From positions 55,892-119,891 of the forward strand of contig NZ_RJTU01000008.1 of the NCBI RefSeq assembly GCF_003730015.1: a stretch of 64,000 bases of DNA. Direction: 5' to 3'. Shown here piece after piece: positions 43,151 to 51,045 of the stretch (position 1 is its first letter; each line of letters opens with the position of its first letter). The notes beneath the pieces were generated by a model that saw only the letters and a list, made by a program, of their open reading frames with translations, did not search any database and had not been told where the DNA came from. The position numbers and the translations under genes were made by a program. This DNA is from Epilithonimonas hominis (GTDB taxonomy: Bacteria > Bacteroidota > Bacteroidia > Flavobacteriales > Weeksellaceae).

Positions 43151-43182
43151 AATCATTTCCCGTTCTGAGGCGGAAAATGATT
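43151..43182 (-). terminator. Terminator after the ferritin-like gene
   Basis: AATCATTTCCCG pairs with CGGAAAATGATT (one mismatch) around an eight-base loop; on the reverse strand seven T follow. It ends the ferritin-like operon. The rest of the gap (42895-43150) is AT-rich with no gene seen. Confidence 0.8.
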
Positions 43183-43208
43183 CACAAAAAAAACTATTAT
43201 GGTGGGCG

Positions 43209-44027
43209 CTATGCTATAAATAATGATGCAATTGCAGCTGCATCACTTCCGCTTAGTACTTCGTCATAAGCAGCCGAACCTGCCGCTGCTCCAAAAGCAT
43301 TTGCAGTATTGAATCCGGCTTGGTTTGTATTTTCTTCTCCTGCATACACAGCGTTAGTTGCAGAAGGCATATTTCCTCCGTTGGATAGCTCTATCCAACC
43401 TTTGTTAGCTCTCATTCTTCTAACTTGAGATGCATGTCTTGCTTCTACAGAGTGAATCTGAAGTGCAGCTGTTAAGACATCTTTATTCGACATCACATTT
43501 CCAGCCTGGCCTTTATAAGCTCTCACACCAGTATCTTCAAATGCCTGCGCAAGCGTAAGAAACTGATTGTAATCTGTAAATGGGGAAAAATTTCCTTTTG
43601 CAGTAAAATCAAATGTTGGTTTAGCTCCCGGAGTTTGCCCTAACGAAGTTAAAGCACTTTTAAGGAAAGCAACGTGTGCTGTTTCGTGTTTAGAAATCTG
43701 CATAAATACGGTTCTGTCCGCAGAAGGAATAAGATTAGCCTTACTTAATCCCATTCTGTAGTATTCATCTTCAAGATATTCTAATACCAACGCAAGCTGT
43801 AAAGCATCGGTAAGCGCATCTTTGAATACAGCAGATGATGCTGTGGTGTTGCTCGTTGTTTCTGCTTTCACAGAAGTAGTCATCATCGCTCCCAAGCCAA
43901 GTGGAACTGCTGCAACTGCTGCTTTTTTCCCGAAGCTTGTAAGATTGGTTATAGTTTCTAATCTGGACGCTTCTTTTGTAAAAAATTTATCGTCAGAAAG
44001 TTTATCTAATAATTTAAGAATATTCAT
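43209..44027 (-). CDS. Exported ferritin-like domain protein (Ferritin_2 type)
   Basis: A 272-aa protein. A long N-terminal region with a hydrophobic segment (about 33-55) precedes a four-helix ferritin-like fold with acidic and His ligands: L-V-L-E-Y-L-E-D-E-Y-Y, S-K-H-E-T-A-H-V-A-F, A-F-E-D-T-G-V-R-A-Y and S-V-E-A-R-H-A-S-Q. These supply Glu and His for a di-iron site. The Gly/Ala-rich C-terminus may be surface exposed. It follows a second ferritin-like gene by 24 nt and probably works with it; iron oxidation or peroxide removal in the envelope is likely but unproven. Confidence 0.85.
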   Translation of the reverse strand: MNILKLLDKLSDDKFFTKEASRLETITNLTSFGKKAAVAAVPLGLGAMMTTSVKAETTSNTTASSAVFKDALTDALQLALVLEYLEDEYYRMGLSKANLIPSADRTVFMQISKHETAHVAFLKSALTSLGQTPGAKPTFDFTAKGNFSPFTDYNQFLTLAQAFEDTGVRAYKGQAGNVMSNKDVLTAALQIHSVEARHASQVRRMRANKGWIELSNGGNMPSATNAVYAGEENTNQAGFNTANAFGAAAGSAAYDEVLSGSDAAAIASLFIA

Positions 44028-44051
44028 AATGATTGATTTTGATGTTGATAA

Positions 44052-44765
44052 TTAGCTGATACCTCTTTCTTTCCAGGTAAAAGGTGTTTTTATAAATCCT
44101 GAGGCTACTGCTACAATGTCTTTCGGTTCTTTTGCAAGATCCAATCCGCTAGCATTTATTACATCATCTCCGGAAAAATCAGCTGAACCTGGATTAATTA
44201 TGTTTCTTATTGCTGACGCATGTCTGGCTTCTACAGAAACTATTTTTCCAGCTATTACAAGATAATCAGGATTTGTGATATATCTTCCGGCACCATTATA
44301 TGCCGCAACACCTGTATCTTCCAATGCTTTTGCTGTCGCAAGAACAGAGTTTCTGTCGTTGAAATTCACTCCCGGATATTGAAATTCCAGAGTTGGCAAT
44401 ACATTGGAAGTAGCTCCGCTAATTGCTGCTTTGAAAAAATCCCTGTGTATCACTTCATGGTGATAAAGATCTGTAAAAAGTTCTTTCTCTACACTAGAAA
44501 TGCCTGAGTAAAAATTATTAACAACTTTGGTGTAAAAATCTGCTTCCAGCTGTTCCAAAGCATAAGCATAATTTAAGACACCAACATCGCCTTTTCCTAA
44601 ATCAAATACGTTTCCGCTTCCATCATCCATTATCAAATCATCATCGTTACATCCAACCAGCGCTAGTCCGGCCATTGCAAGCCCAACTCCGCTGAGTTTC
44701 AAAAAGTTTCTTCTGCCAGTATCCAGGGTTGCTCCCTGATTAGATACGCTGATTGTTTTTTTCAT
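44052..44765 (-). CDS. Tat-exported ferritin-like lipoprotein
   Basis: A 237-aa protein with a true twin-arginine signal (T-G-R-R-N-F-L-K) whose hydrophobic part ends in a lipobox L-A-L-V-G-C (about residue 39). The mature part is ferritin-like: Y-A-L-E-Q-L-E-A-D-F-Y, H-H-E-V-I-H-R-D-F-F, A-L-E-D-T-G-V-A-A-Y and S-V-E-A-R-H-A-S-A. Tat export suggests that the metal centre is loaded in the cytoplasm before export. It is first in a pair with the gene at 43209. Confidence 0.88.
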   Translation of the reverse strand: MKKTISVSNQGATLDTGRRNFLKLSGVGLAMAGLALVGCNDDDLIMDDGSGNVFDLGKGDVGVLNYAYALEQLEADFYTKVVNNFYSGISSVEKELFTDLYHHEVIHRDFFKAAISGATSNVLPTLEFQYPGVNFNDRNSVLATAKALEDTGVAAYNGAGRYITNPDYLVIAGKIVSVEARHASAIRNIINPGSADFSGDDVINASGLDLAKEPKDIVAVASGFIKTPFTWKERGIS

Positions 44766-44798
44766 AATAATATTTTTTAGTGTTGGTTTATTTAAAAA

Positions 44799-44827
44799 AA
44801 AGCAGTATAAAACAATTACACTGCTTT
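44799..44827 (-). terminator. Terminator between fasciclin and ferritin-like genes
   Basis: On the reverse strand AAAGCAGTGTAA pairs with TTATACTGCTTT (one mismatch), followed by further T. It lies 10 nt after the fasciclin stop, so the ferritin pair must have its own promoter between 44766 and 44798 or depend on readthrough. Confidence 0.78.
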
Positions 44828-44836
44828 GTCATCTAC

Positions 44837-45406
44837 TTAGGGCATAAGAACTGTATCAATCACGTGGATAACACCATTGGACTGGTTCACATCTGCAATG
44901 GTTACCTTTGCATCCATACCTTTGGCATCTCTCACATACAGGTCGTTACCTTTTGTCCAAAAAGTAACACTTTTCCCTTCCACTGTTTTCATCATTGCGC
45001 TTCCGTTACCGGCTTTCACTGCTGCCCAGATTTGTTTTGCATTATACTTCCCAGGCAATACGTGATAAGTTAGAATCTTCGTCAGCATTTTTTTATTTTC
45101 AGGTTTAATAAGGTTTTCAACAGTTCCTTGTGGTAATTTGTTAAATGCGGCATCAGTAGGTGCAAGAACTGTGAATGGTCCTTTACCCTGAAGAGTTTCT
45201 ACCAAACCAGCAGCTTTTACTGCGGCAACAAGTGTGGTGTGATCTTTCGAATTAACTGCATTTTCTATAATGTTTTTTGAAGGATACATTGGTGCTCCTC
45301 CAACCATTACTGTTTTTTCTTTCATAGACTGAGCTGCGACATTTCCGCTAAATGCGAATGATAAAGCGATCATTCCAAGTGCTGCCATTTTTGTACGTGT
45401 GTTCAT
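44837..45406 (-). CDS. Secreted fasciclin-domain protein
   Basis: A 189-aa protein with a Sec signal (M-N-T-R-T-K-M-A-A-L-G-M ... V-A-A-Q). One fasciclin domain fills about 45-189, with the two hallmark boxes G-P-F-T-V-L-A-P-T-D-A-A-F and N-G-V-I-H-V-I-D-T-V-L-M-P and the central Y-H-V-L-P-G-K-Y. Such proteins act in adhesion or as extracytoplasmic stress proteins. A 23-bp motif at 45445-45467, shared with msrB, suggests control by the neighbouring ECF sigma factor. Confidence 0.92.
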   Translation of the reverse strand: MNTRTKMAALGMIALSFAFSGNVAAQSMKEKTVMVGGAPMYPSKNIIENAVNSKDHTTLVAAVKAAGLVETLQGKGPFTVLAPTDAAFNKLPQGTVENLIKPENKKMLTKILTYHVLPGKYNAKQIWAAVKAGNGSAMMKTVEGKSVTFWTKGNDLYVRDAKGMDAKVTIADVNQSNGVIHVIDTVLMP

Positions 45407-45444
45407 TTCGTTTATTTTTTAATTAATATTTTGTTCTTAAAGTC

Positions 45445-45467
45445 ATCTACGACAAGTGGATTTGTTT
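45445..45467 (-). promoter_or_regulatory. Candidate ECF-type promoter of the fasciclin gene
   Basis: On the reverse strand AAACAAA, 8 nt, TCGTAGAT. The same arrangement precedes msrB at 46063-46085. It lies about 39 nt before the ATG. It differs from the TTTG/TAnnTTTG housekeeping form. Confidence 0.5.
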
Positions 45468-45516
45468 TGGATTTATTTTTTTCAAAATAAATTATAAATA
45501 ACTGATAATCAGATTA

Positions 45517-46035
45517 TTATTTTTTCTTTAACGGCACAAAATCCAGACAAACAGAGTTCATACAGAATCTTTTTCCAGTTGGTTTTGGCCCATCATCGAA
45601 AATATGTCCAAGATGAGAATCACAACGACCACAAAGAACTTCAGTTCTTACCATATTGTATGAAGTATCCTTTTTATATTTGACACTATTCCGGCGAACA
45701 GGCTCATAAAAGGAAGGCCAGCCGCAGGTTGTAGCAAATTTTGAGGTTGAAAGGAAGAGTGAATTTCCGCAGACAGCACAGTAATAAGTTCCTTTTTCAT
45801 CAAACTCATAATATTTTCCCGTGAAAGCCATTTCTGTATCTGCTTCTCTTGCAACTTTGTAAAGACTGGGTTTCAGAATTTTTTTCCATTCGGAATTACT
45901 AACCTTCAGTATTCTGGTATCGGTTCTGGAGTAGTGAGGATTTTTAATTTTGAAATTACCGCTTTGTGCAAAATAACAAACTGACGCTAGTGATAATGTT
46001 AGATTAAAAATGCTTCCAAGGATTAACTTTTTCAT
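45517..46035 (-). CDS. msrB: Secreted peptide-methionine (R)-S-oxide reductase
   Basis: A 172-aa protein with an N-terminal signal (M-K-K-L-I-L-G-S-I-F ... Y-F-A-Q). The MsrB fold shows two zinc-binding pairs (C-A-V-C and C-G-R-C), the G-W-P-S-F substrate region and the catalytic Cys in R-F-C-M-N-S. It repairs oxidised methionine in envelope proteins. ATG at 46033-46035 is used because the signal peptide starts there; the frame is open 22 codons further. It is divergent from the ECF sigma gene and carries the shared upstream motif. Confidence 0.93.
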   Translation of the reverse strand: MKKLILGSIFNLTLSLASVCYFAQSGNFKIKNPHYSRTDTRILKVSNSEWKKILKPSLYKVAREADTEMAFTGKYYEFDEKGTYYCAVCGNSLFLSTSKFATTCGWPSFYEPVRRNSVKYKKDTSYNMVRTEVLCGRCDSHLGHIFDDGPKPTGKRFCMNSVCLDFVPLKKK

Positions 46036-46062
46036 CTTTTTAATTAAATTGATTATTAATTT

Positions 46063-46085
46063 ATCTACGAAACAAAAGTTTATTT
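46063..46085 (-). promoter_or_regulatory. Candidate ECF-type promoter of msrB
   Basis: On the reverse strand AAATAAA, 8 nt, TCGTAGAT, ending 27 nt before the ATG. TCGTAGAT is found in this window upstream of only msrB and the fasciclin gene, as far as I can see by eye. Confidence 0.5.
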
Positions 46086-46093
46086 GGTTTTGG

Positions 46094-46123
46094 TTTGTCA
46101 TAAAATTTATTTTACTACTTTTG
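46094..46123 (+). promoter_or_regulatory. Housekeeping promoter of the ECF sigma operon
   Basis: TTTG (46094-46097), an 18-nt spacer and TACTTTTG (46116-46123) give an excellent consensus match. Transcription should start near 46130, leaving about 13 nt before the ATT codon at 46143 and about 52 nt before the TTG at 46182. Confidence 0.65.
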
Positions 46124-46142
46124 AATCGAAAAAAAATTTATT

Positions 46143-46691
46143 ATTAAAACAAAATATTCTGAGGAGCAACTTATCGTTCTGTTGAAAGATAAAAACGAAA
46201 ATGGTTTTCATCATTTGTATGACAACTATTCCGGGGCGTTATATGGCGTTATCCTTAGGATTGTTCATTCAAAAGAGTATACAGAAGAAATTATTCAGGA
46301 TGTTTTTGTTAAAATATGGCATTCTATTGCCCAGTATGATTCCATGAAAGGGAGATTCTACACCTGGATTATCAACATTGCTAGGAATACTGCCATTGAT
46401 TATCTCAAATCCAAAGGTTTTCAAAACGAACTTAAAAACCAATCGCTTCCAGATTTCGTATATAACTCAAAAGAACTTTCTGAAAGTGATGAGTCTTCTG
46501 ATTTTTTAGGAATAAAGAATGTCTTGAAAAGTCTTGAAACGGATAAACAGGAGCTGATAGAATTAGCTTATTATCAAGGTTACACTCAGAACGAGATTTC
46601 TGAAAAGCTAAAAATACCTCTTGGAACTGTAAAAACTAAAATGAGAAACGCACTGATGAAATTAAAGAATCTATTAAAAGATTATCAATAA
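46143..46691 (+). CDS. ECF RNA polymerase sigma factor, unusual start codon
   Basis: A 182-aa frame. Region 2 has I-I-Q-D-V-F-V-K-I-W and Y-T-W-I-I-N-I-A-R-N-T-A-I-D-Y; region 4 has Y-Q-G-Y-T-Q-N-E-I-S-E-K-L-K-I-P-L-G-T-V-K. The first conventional start is TTG at 46182, which removes the opening helix of region 2. Family-like sequence K-T-K-Y-S-E-E-Q-L-I-V-L-L-K continues upstream to an ATT at 46143 with no ATG, GTG or TTG before it, so an AUU start is suggested. The anti-sigma gene follows after one base. It likely controls msrB and the fasciclin gene. Confidence 0.85.
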   Translation: MKTKYSEEQLIVLLKDKNENGFHHLYDNYSGALYGVILRIVHSKEYTEEIIQDVFVKIWHSIAQYDSMKGRFYTWIINIARNTAIDYLKSKGFQNELKNQSLPDFVYNSKELSESDESSDFLGIKNVLKSLETDKQELIELAYYQGYTQNEISEKLKIPLGTVKTKMRNALMKLKNLLKDYQ

Positions 46692-46692
46692 A

Positions 46693-47499
46693 TTGAATAC
46701 TAAAGAATACATATCATCCGGAATTATAGAATCTTATATTCTAGGTTTTGCTTCTCCTGAGGAAGCAGGCATTTTGGAGTGTGTTATGAAGAATAATGCA
46801 GAGGTAAAAGCCGCTTTTGAGGAAGCGCAAAAGATTCTCGAAGAGCTGGCAGACGCACAGGCTATAAAGCCTCCTGATGATTTGAAGTCAAAAGTCTGGA
46901 ATAAAATCCAAAATGAACGTCAAGAGATTGTCAATAAAATAGTTGAGTCGGAAATTCCTTTGGAAAAACCTCAGGAAGAAATCAGAGTAATCGGTAACAC
47001 TAACTGGAAACTTTTTGCAGCCGCTGCGTCAGTGCTTTTTCTGGTAAGTCTTGCTGGAAATCTATTCTGGATGAATGATCAATCCGTTAATAAAGATAGG
47101 TTTACGGCTTTACAAAATGAGATAAATAACCTCGATTCTGCTAATCAGAAAATGAACCAAAAACTAAAAATGTTTACGGATCCTGATATGATGATAGTTT
47201 CTCTAAGAGGTGTTGAAAAACACGCAGATTCGAAAGCTGTAGTTTTCTGGGATAAAAAGACAAAAGATGTTTACCTGAATGCTGAAGATCTTCCTAAGGC
47301 ACCTGAAGGTATGCAGTATCAACTTTGGGCTATAGCCGATGGAAAACCCGTTAGTGCAGGAATGTATAGCGAAGAAAAGGACAGCAAAATATCTTTAGCA
47401 AATATTCCTAATGCTCAAGCATTTGCAATTACCCTAGAAAAACAAGGAGGAAGTGCTGTTCCGACTATGGAAAATATGTTTGTGATTGGCAATATCTAA
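46693..47499 (+). CDS. Membrane anti-sigma factor (RskA-like)
   Basis: A 268-aa protein. The N-terminus (I-E-S-Y-I-L-G-F-A-S-P-E-E) is the sigma-binding zinc-less domain of RskA-like proteins; one membrane helix lies at about 97-118 (L-F-A-A-A-A-S-V-L-F-L-V-S-L); the periplasmic RskA C-terminal domain follows (Y-Q-L-W-A-I-A-D-G-K-P-V-S-A-G, then F-A-I-T-L-E-K-Q-G-G). It would hold the sigma factor at the membrane until an envelope signal. The start is TTG (46693-46695), one base after the sigma stop. The 3' end overlaps the convergent phosphatase gene by 4 nt. Confidence 0.88.
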   Translation: MNTKEYISSGIIESYILGFASPEEAGILECVMKNNAEVKAAFEEAQKILEELADAQAIKPPDDLKSKVWNKIQNERQEIVNKIVESEIPLEKPQEEIRVIGNTNWKLFAAAASVLFLVSLAGNLFWMNDQSVNKDRFTALQNEINNLDSANQKMNQKLKMFTDPDMMIVSLRGVEKHADSKAVVFWDKKTKDVYLNAEDLPKAPEGMQYQLWAIADGKPVSAGMYSEEKDSKISLANIPNAQAFAITLEKQGGSAVPTMENMFVIGNI

Positions 47500-47990
47500 T
47501 CTAGATTGTTGTTCAGACATTTTTTTGGAGAATAAAAATATAGAAATCTTTTCTCCGCCATTTCAAAATCACACCATCTGTCGCAGTCGATTTCATAAGC
47601 AACTATACCGCAGGTAGGGAGATTGATTAATTCTGACGAAAGAGAATTGGCAAAATTTGAAATTCCGTTATTATGCGAGAAAAGCGCCAATGAATTGACC
47701 GCATCATCTACATCAAAAATTACTGAAAGACAATTACTTTCAGACGGTCTGTATAATTTTTCATTGGTCTGAAATGTCTTATTAAAAACTGTGGAAAACA
47801 ATTCGCACGTATGTTTTGCTCTTTTTGCCGGACTACTGATGAAGGAATCTATTGTTACACCTGTGGACTTAAGAAATTCAGCCATTTTTGGTGCATTAAT
47901 TTTTCCAAGTTCTGTAAGAGGGCGGTCAAAATCATCAACATTCTCCGGCCAGTCACTTTTAGCATGACGCACTAGAATAAGTGTTTTCAT
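47496..47990 (-). CDS. SixA-like histidine phosphatase
   Basis: A 164-aa protein with the phosphatase start L-I-L-V-R-H-A-K-S-D-W (RHG/RHA motif with the catalytic His), D-R-P-L-T-E-L-G and S-S-P-A-K-R-A-K-H-T, as in the SixA branch. It may dephosphorylate a histidine on a phosphotransfer protein; the target is unknown. No signal peptide, so cytoplasmic. It converges on the anti-sigma gene. Confidence 0.88.
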   Translation of the reverse strand: MKTLILVRHAKSDWPENVDDFDRPLTELGKINAPKMAEFLKSTGVTIDSFISSPAKRAKHTCELFSTVFNKTFQTNEKLYRPSESNCLSVIFDVDDAVNSLALFSHNNGISNFANSLSSELINLPTCGIVAYEIDCDRWCDFEMAEKRFLYFYSPKKCLNNNLD

Positions 47991-48130
47991 TTAGCAATTT
48001 TTAATAATTTTAGAATATTCTTGTAATCTTCACTTACTTTCCAATTATCGTAAGCATAACATAGCGGTTACAATAGTTTAAAATTATGCAATAATTTTGA
48101 CAATACACTCATTTATTTTAATTGAAATAA

Positions 48131-48161
48131 AAAAGAGAATATCAATATGACATTCTCTTTT
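48131..48161 (-). terminator. Terminator after alaS
   Basis: AAAGAGAAT and ATTCTCTTT are perfectly complementary around an 11-base loop and are followed on the reverse strand by a T-run. The rest of the gap to 47990 is AT-rich without a gene. Confidence 0.82.
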
Positions 48162-48181
48162 AAAGTAAATCTTAATAGATT

Positions 48182-50785
48182 TTAAATATTTAAAGCTTTT
48201 TGATACGCATTTTCCAAACCATCAAGATTTTTCCCTCCCGCTGTTGCGAAGCCCGGATTTCCGCCGCCACCGCCCTGGATTTCTTTTGCAAGCTCTTTTA
48301 TTAATGCTCCTGCTTGATAAACACCTGCAAGATCATCAGAAACACCAACAGTAATCATTGGTTTATCGTCCGCATCTGAAAGAATAATTGTAATAGAAGT
48401 TGGGATTTCTCTCTTCAGCTGGAAAACGATGTCTTTTACCGAACCTGCATCCAAAGAAGTTTTTTTAACCAAAAGTAATTTATCACCTTTTTGCTCGTAT
48501 GCTCCTTTCCAGTCATCGATTTCACCTTTTGCTTTTTCTTTTTTGAAAGCTTCCACTTCAGATTTCAATGTGCTGTTTTCATCAATTAGTTTCTCGATAG
48601 ATCTTACAACATCTTTTGATTTTAGTAATTGAGAAAGTGCTGCGATCTGTTTCTCAAGATTTTTGAAATATTCTGCCGATTTATCACCAGAAATGGCTTC
48701 TATTCTTCTGATTCCAGCAGCTGCAGAACTTTCGGAGACAATTTTGAAAAGTCCAATTTCGCTGGTGTTTTTTACGTGTGTCCCACCACAAAGTTCCATT
48801 GATGTTCCAAACTGGATCATTCTTACATTATCACCATATTTCTCGCCGAACAAAGCCATTGCACCTCTGTCCAAAGCTTCCTGAATCGGGATATTTCTGA
48901 ATTCCTGCAATGCAATACTTTCCTGGATTTTAGCGTTCACTTTTTCTTCAACCAAAGCCAATTCATCTTCTGTCATCTTAGAAAAATGAGAAAAATCAAA
49001 TCTCAAATAGTCCGGACCCACGAATGAACCTTTCTGCTCAACGTGAGTTCCCAAAACTTCTCTTAAAGCTTCGTGCAACAAATGCGTTACCGAGTGATTT
49101 GCTTGAGAATTTTTTCTGTCTGTAGCATTTACTTTAGCATAGAAAACAGCTCCGGCATCTTTCGGAAGTCCATTGATTAAAGAGATAATCAGTCCGTTTT
49201 CTTTTTTAGTTTCCAAAACTTCGAAACTTTCAACGGCATTTTCAAGAACGCCTTTATCACCTATTTGTCCACCACCTTCCGGATAAAAAGGCGACTCGCT
49301 CAAGACGACCTGATAAAATTCTCCGTCTTTATTTTCTACTTTTCTATATCTTGTGATGTAAGTTTCCGACTCCGTTTTATCATAACCTACAAAGTTTTCC
49401 GGTTTTTCTTCCAAAGTAACCCAATCATAAACTTTCTGAGCAGAATCTGCTTTTGAACGCTGTTTTTGCTCGTTAAGAGCTTGTTCAAATCCCGCTTCAT
49501 CAATCGTTAAACCTTTTTCTTCCGCAATAATTCTTGTTAAATCATCCGGGAAACCATAAGTATCGTATAATTCAAAAACTTCTTCTGTTGGCAATACTTT
49601 TTTACCTTCTGAAATCGTCTGCTGAATTAATTTATCAACTCTAATCAATCCTGTTTCAATGGTTCTCAGGAAAGATTCTTCTTCACTTTTAATCACTTCT
49701 GTAACCAAAGTTCCCTGCTTTTCCAGTTCCGGGAAAAATTTACCCATTTGTTCCTGAAGAACGGCCACCAATTGGTATAGGAAAGGTTCTTTCCTGTCTA
49801 AAAATCGATAAGCATAAGAAATCCCTCTTCTCAAAATTCTGCGAATTACGTAACCTGCACCGCCATTGGAAGGCAACTGTCCGTCTGCAATGGCAAAAGA
49901 AACCGCTCTGATATGGTCAACAATTACACGGATTGCGATGTCTTTTTCGTCTGTTAAAATTCCAGTATATTTTTTACCTGAAAGTTCTTCAACTTTAGCA
50001 ATTAAAGGCGTGAAAACATCCGTATCATAATTAGATTCTTTTTGTTGTAAAGCCATACAAAGACGCTCAAATCCCATTCCCGTATCGATGTGTCTTGCAG
50101 GAAGATTTTCCAGAGAACCGTCTGCTTTTCTGTTGAACTGCATAAAAACAAGATTCCAAATCTCAACAACCTGAGGATGATCGTTATTGACTAAATCAAG
50201 TCCGGAAACTTTGGATTTTTCTTCTTCACTTCTCAGATCAACGTGGATTTCTGAACAAGGTCCGCACGGTCCACTCGCTCCCATTTCCCAAAAATTATCT
50301 TTTTTATTACCATTGATGATTCTGTCTTCCGAGATGAATTGTTTCCACAGATCATACGCTTCTGTATCTCTTTCAAGGTTTTCTTTTTCATCACCTTCAA
50401 AAATGGTCACATAAAGATTTTCTTTCGGGATTCTATAAACCTCGGTCAGTAGTTCCCAAGCCCACGAAATCGCTTCTTTTTTAAAATAATCGCCAAAAGA
50501 CCAGTTCCCTAGCATTTCAAACATCGTGTGGTGATAAGTATCTCTGCCCACATCATCCAGATCATTATGTTTCCCGGAAACTCTCAGACATTTTTGTGTA
50601 TCGGCAATTCTTGAAGCTTTCGGTTCTTTGTAACCTAAAAAATAATCTTTAAACTGCGTCATCCCCGAGTTGGAAAACATCAACGTAGGATCATCTTTCA
50701 GCACAATAGGCGCCGAAGGAACGATGAGATGTTCTTTGCTTTTGAAAAAATCTAAAAACTGTTGTCTTATTTGCTGTGAAGTCAT
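48182..50785 (-). CDS. alaS: Alanine--tRNA ligase
   Basis: An 867-aa enzyme. The class II catalytic core at the N-terminus has D-D-P-T-L-M-F-S-N-S-G-M and R-H-I-D-T-G-M-G-F-E-R; the editing domain has N-H-S-V-T-H-L-L-H (zinc His pair) and C-G-G-T-H-V; the C-terminus is the Gly-rich DHHA1 domain (G-G-G-G-N-P-G-F-A). It charges tRNA-Ala and clears mischarged Ser or Gly. Length is normal. Single gene with its own terminator. Confidence 0.96.
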   Translation of the reverse strand: MTSQQIRQQFLDFFKSKEHLIVPSAPIVLKDDPTLMFSNSGMTQFKDYFLGYKEPKASRIADTQKCLRVSGKHNDLDDVGRDTYHHTMFEMLGNWSFGDYFKKEAISWAWELLTEVYRIPKENLYVTIFEGDEKENLERDTEAYDLWKQFISEDRIINGNKKDNFWEMGASGPCGPCSEIHVDLRSEEEKSKVSGLDLVNNDHPQVVEIWNLVFMQFNRKADGSLENLPARHIDTGMGFERLCMALQQKESNYDTDVFTPLIAKVEELSGKKYTGILTDEKDIAIRVIVDHIRAVSFAIADGQLPSNGGAGYVIRRILRRGISYAYRFLDRKEPFLYQLVAVLQEQMGKFFPELEKQGTLVTEVIKSEEESFLRTIETGLIRVDKLIQQTISEGKKVLPTEEVFELYDTYGFPDDLTRIIAEEKGLTIDEAGFEQALNEQKQRSKADSAQKVYDWVTLEEKPENFVGYDKTESETYITRYRKVENKDGEFYQVVLSESPFYPEGGGQIGDKGVLENAVESFEVLETKKENGLIISLINGLPKDAGAVFYAKVNATDRKNSQANHSVTHLLHEALREVLGTHVEQKGSFVGPDYLRFDFSHFSKMTEDELALVEEKVNAKIQESIALQEFRNIPIQEALDRGAMALFGEKYGDNVRMIQFGTSMELCGGTHVKNTSEIGLFKIVSESSAAAGIRRIEAISGDKSAEYFKNLEKQIAALSQLLKSKDVVRSIEKLIDENSTLKSEVEAFKKEKAKGEIDDWKGAYEQKGDKLLLVKKTSLDAGSVKDIVFQLKREIPTSITIILSDADDKPMITVGVSDDLAGVYQAGALIKELAKEIQGGGGGNPGFATAGGKNLDGLENAYQKALNI

Positions 50786-50838
50786 ATTTGTTGCTTTTGG
50801 CTAATAGCGATTGGCTTTTAGCTTTTTGATGGGCAAAT

Positions 50839-51045
50839 TTAATGTTTTTGAAAAGATTCTTTGATACTTAACATTGAAATATTTAAGAAAATCAAGAAAC
50901 CAAAAATAAAATAGAAGGCTTGTTTGGGAAGTTGAGAAATTTGGTAGGATAGTTTTTGAATACATTGAAAATAGTCACTCTCCTTATAGTCATAAATTAT
51001 ATTATCATTTCCATAAACGATATCATACCCTCTACCCTCTATCAA
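50839..51045 (-). CDS. C-terminal part of a frameshifted two-helix membrane protein
   Basis: A 68-codon frame starting with TTG that holds one membrane helix (A-F-Y-F-I-F-G-F-L-I-F-L-N-I) and a short tail. It overlaps the end of the preceding gene by 14 nt. If one base is gained or lost in the A8 run (51046-51053) it reads straight on from that gene, so it is best seen as the missing C-terminus rather than a separate protein. Confidence 0.5.
   Translation of the reverse strand: MIEGRGYDIVYGNDNIIYDYKESDYFQCIQKLSYQISQLPKQAFYFIFGFLIFLNISMLSIKESFQKH

Noticed and set aside
43024..43269. 81-codon plus-strand frame
   Set aside because: It overlaps the C-terminus of the ferritin-like gene and its terminator on the other strand and has no family pattern; treated as a shadow.
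45497..45517. Terminator after msrB
   Set aside because: An AT-rich hairpin (CTGAT/ATCAG) abuts the stop, but it is short and weak; not listed as a feature.
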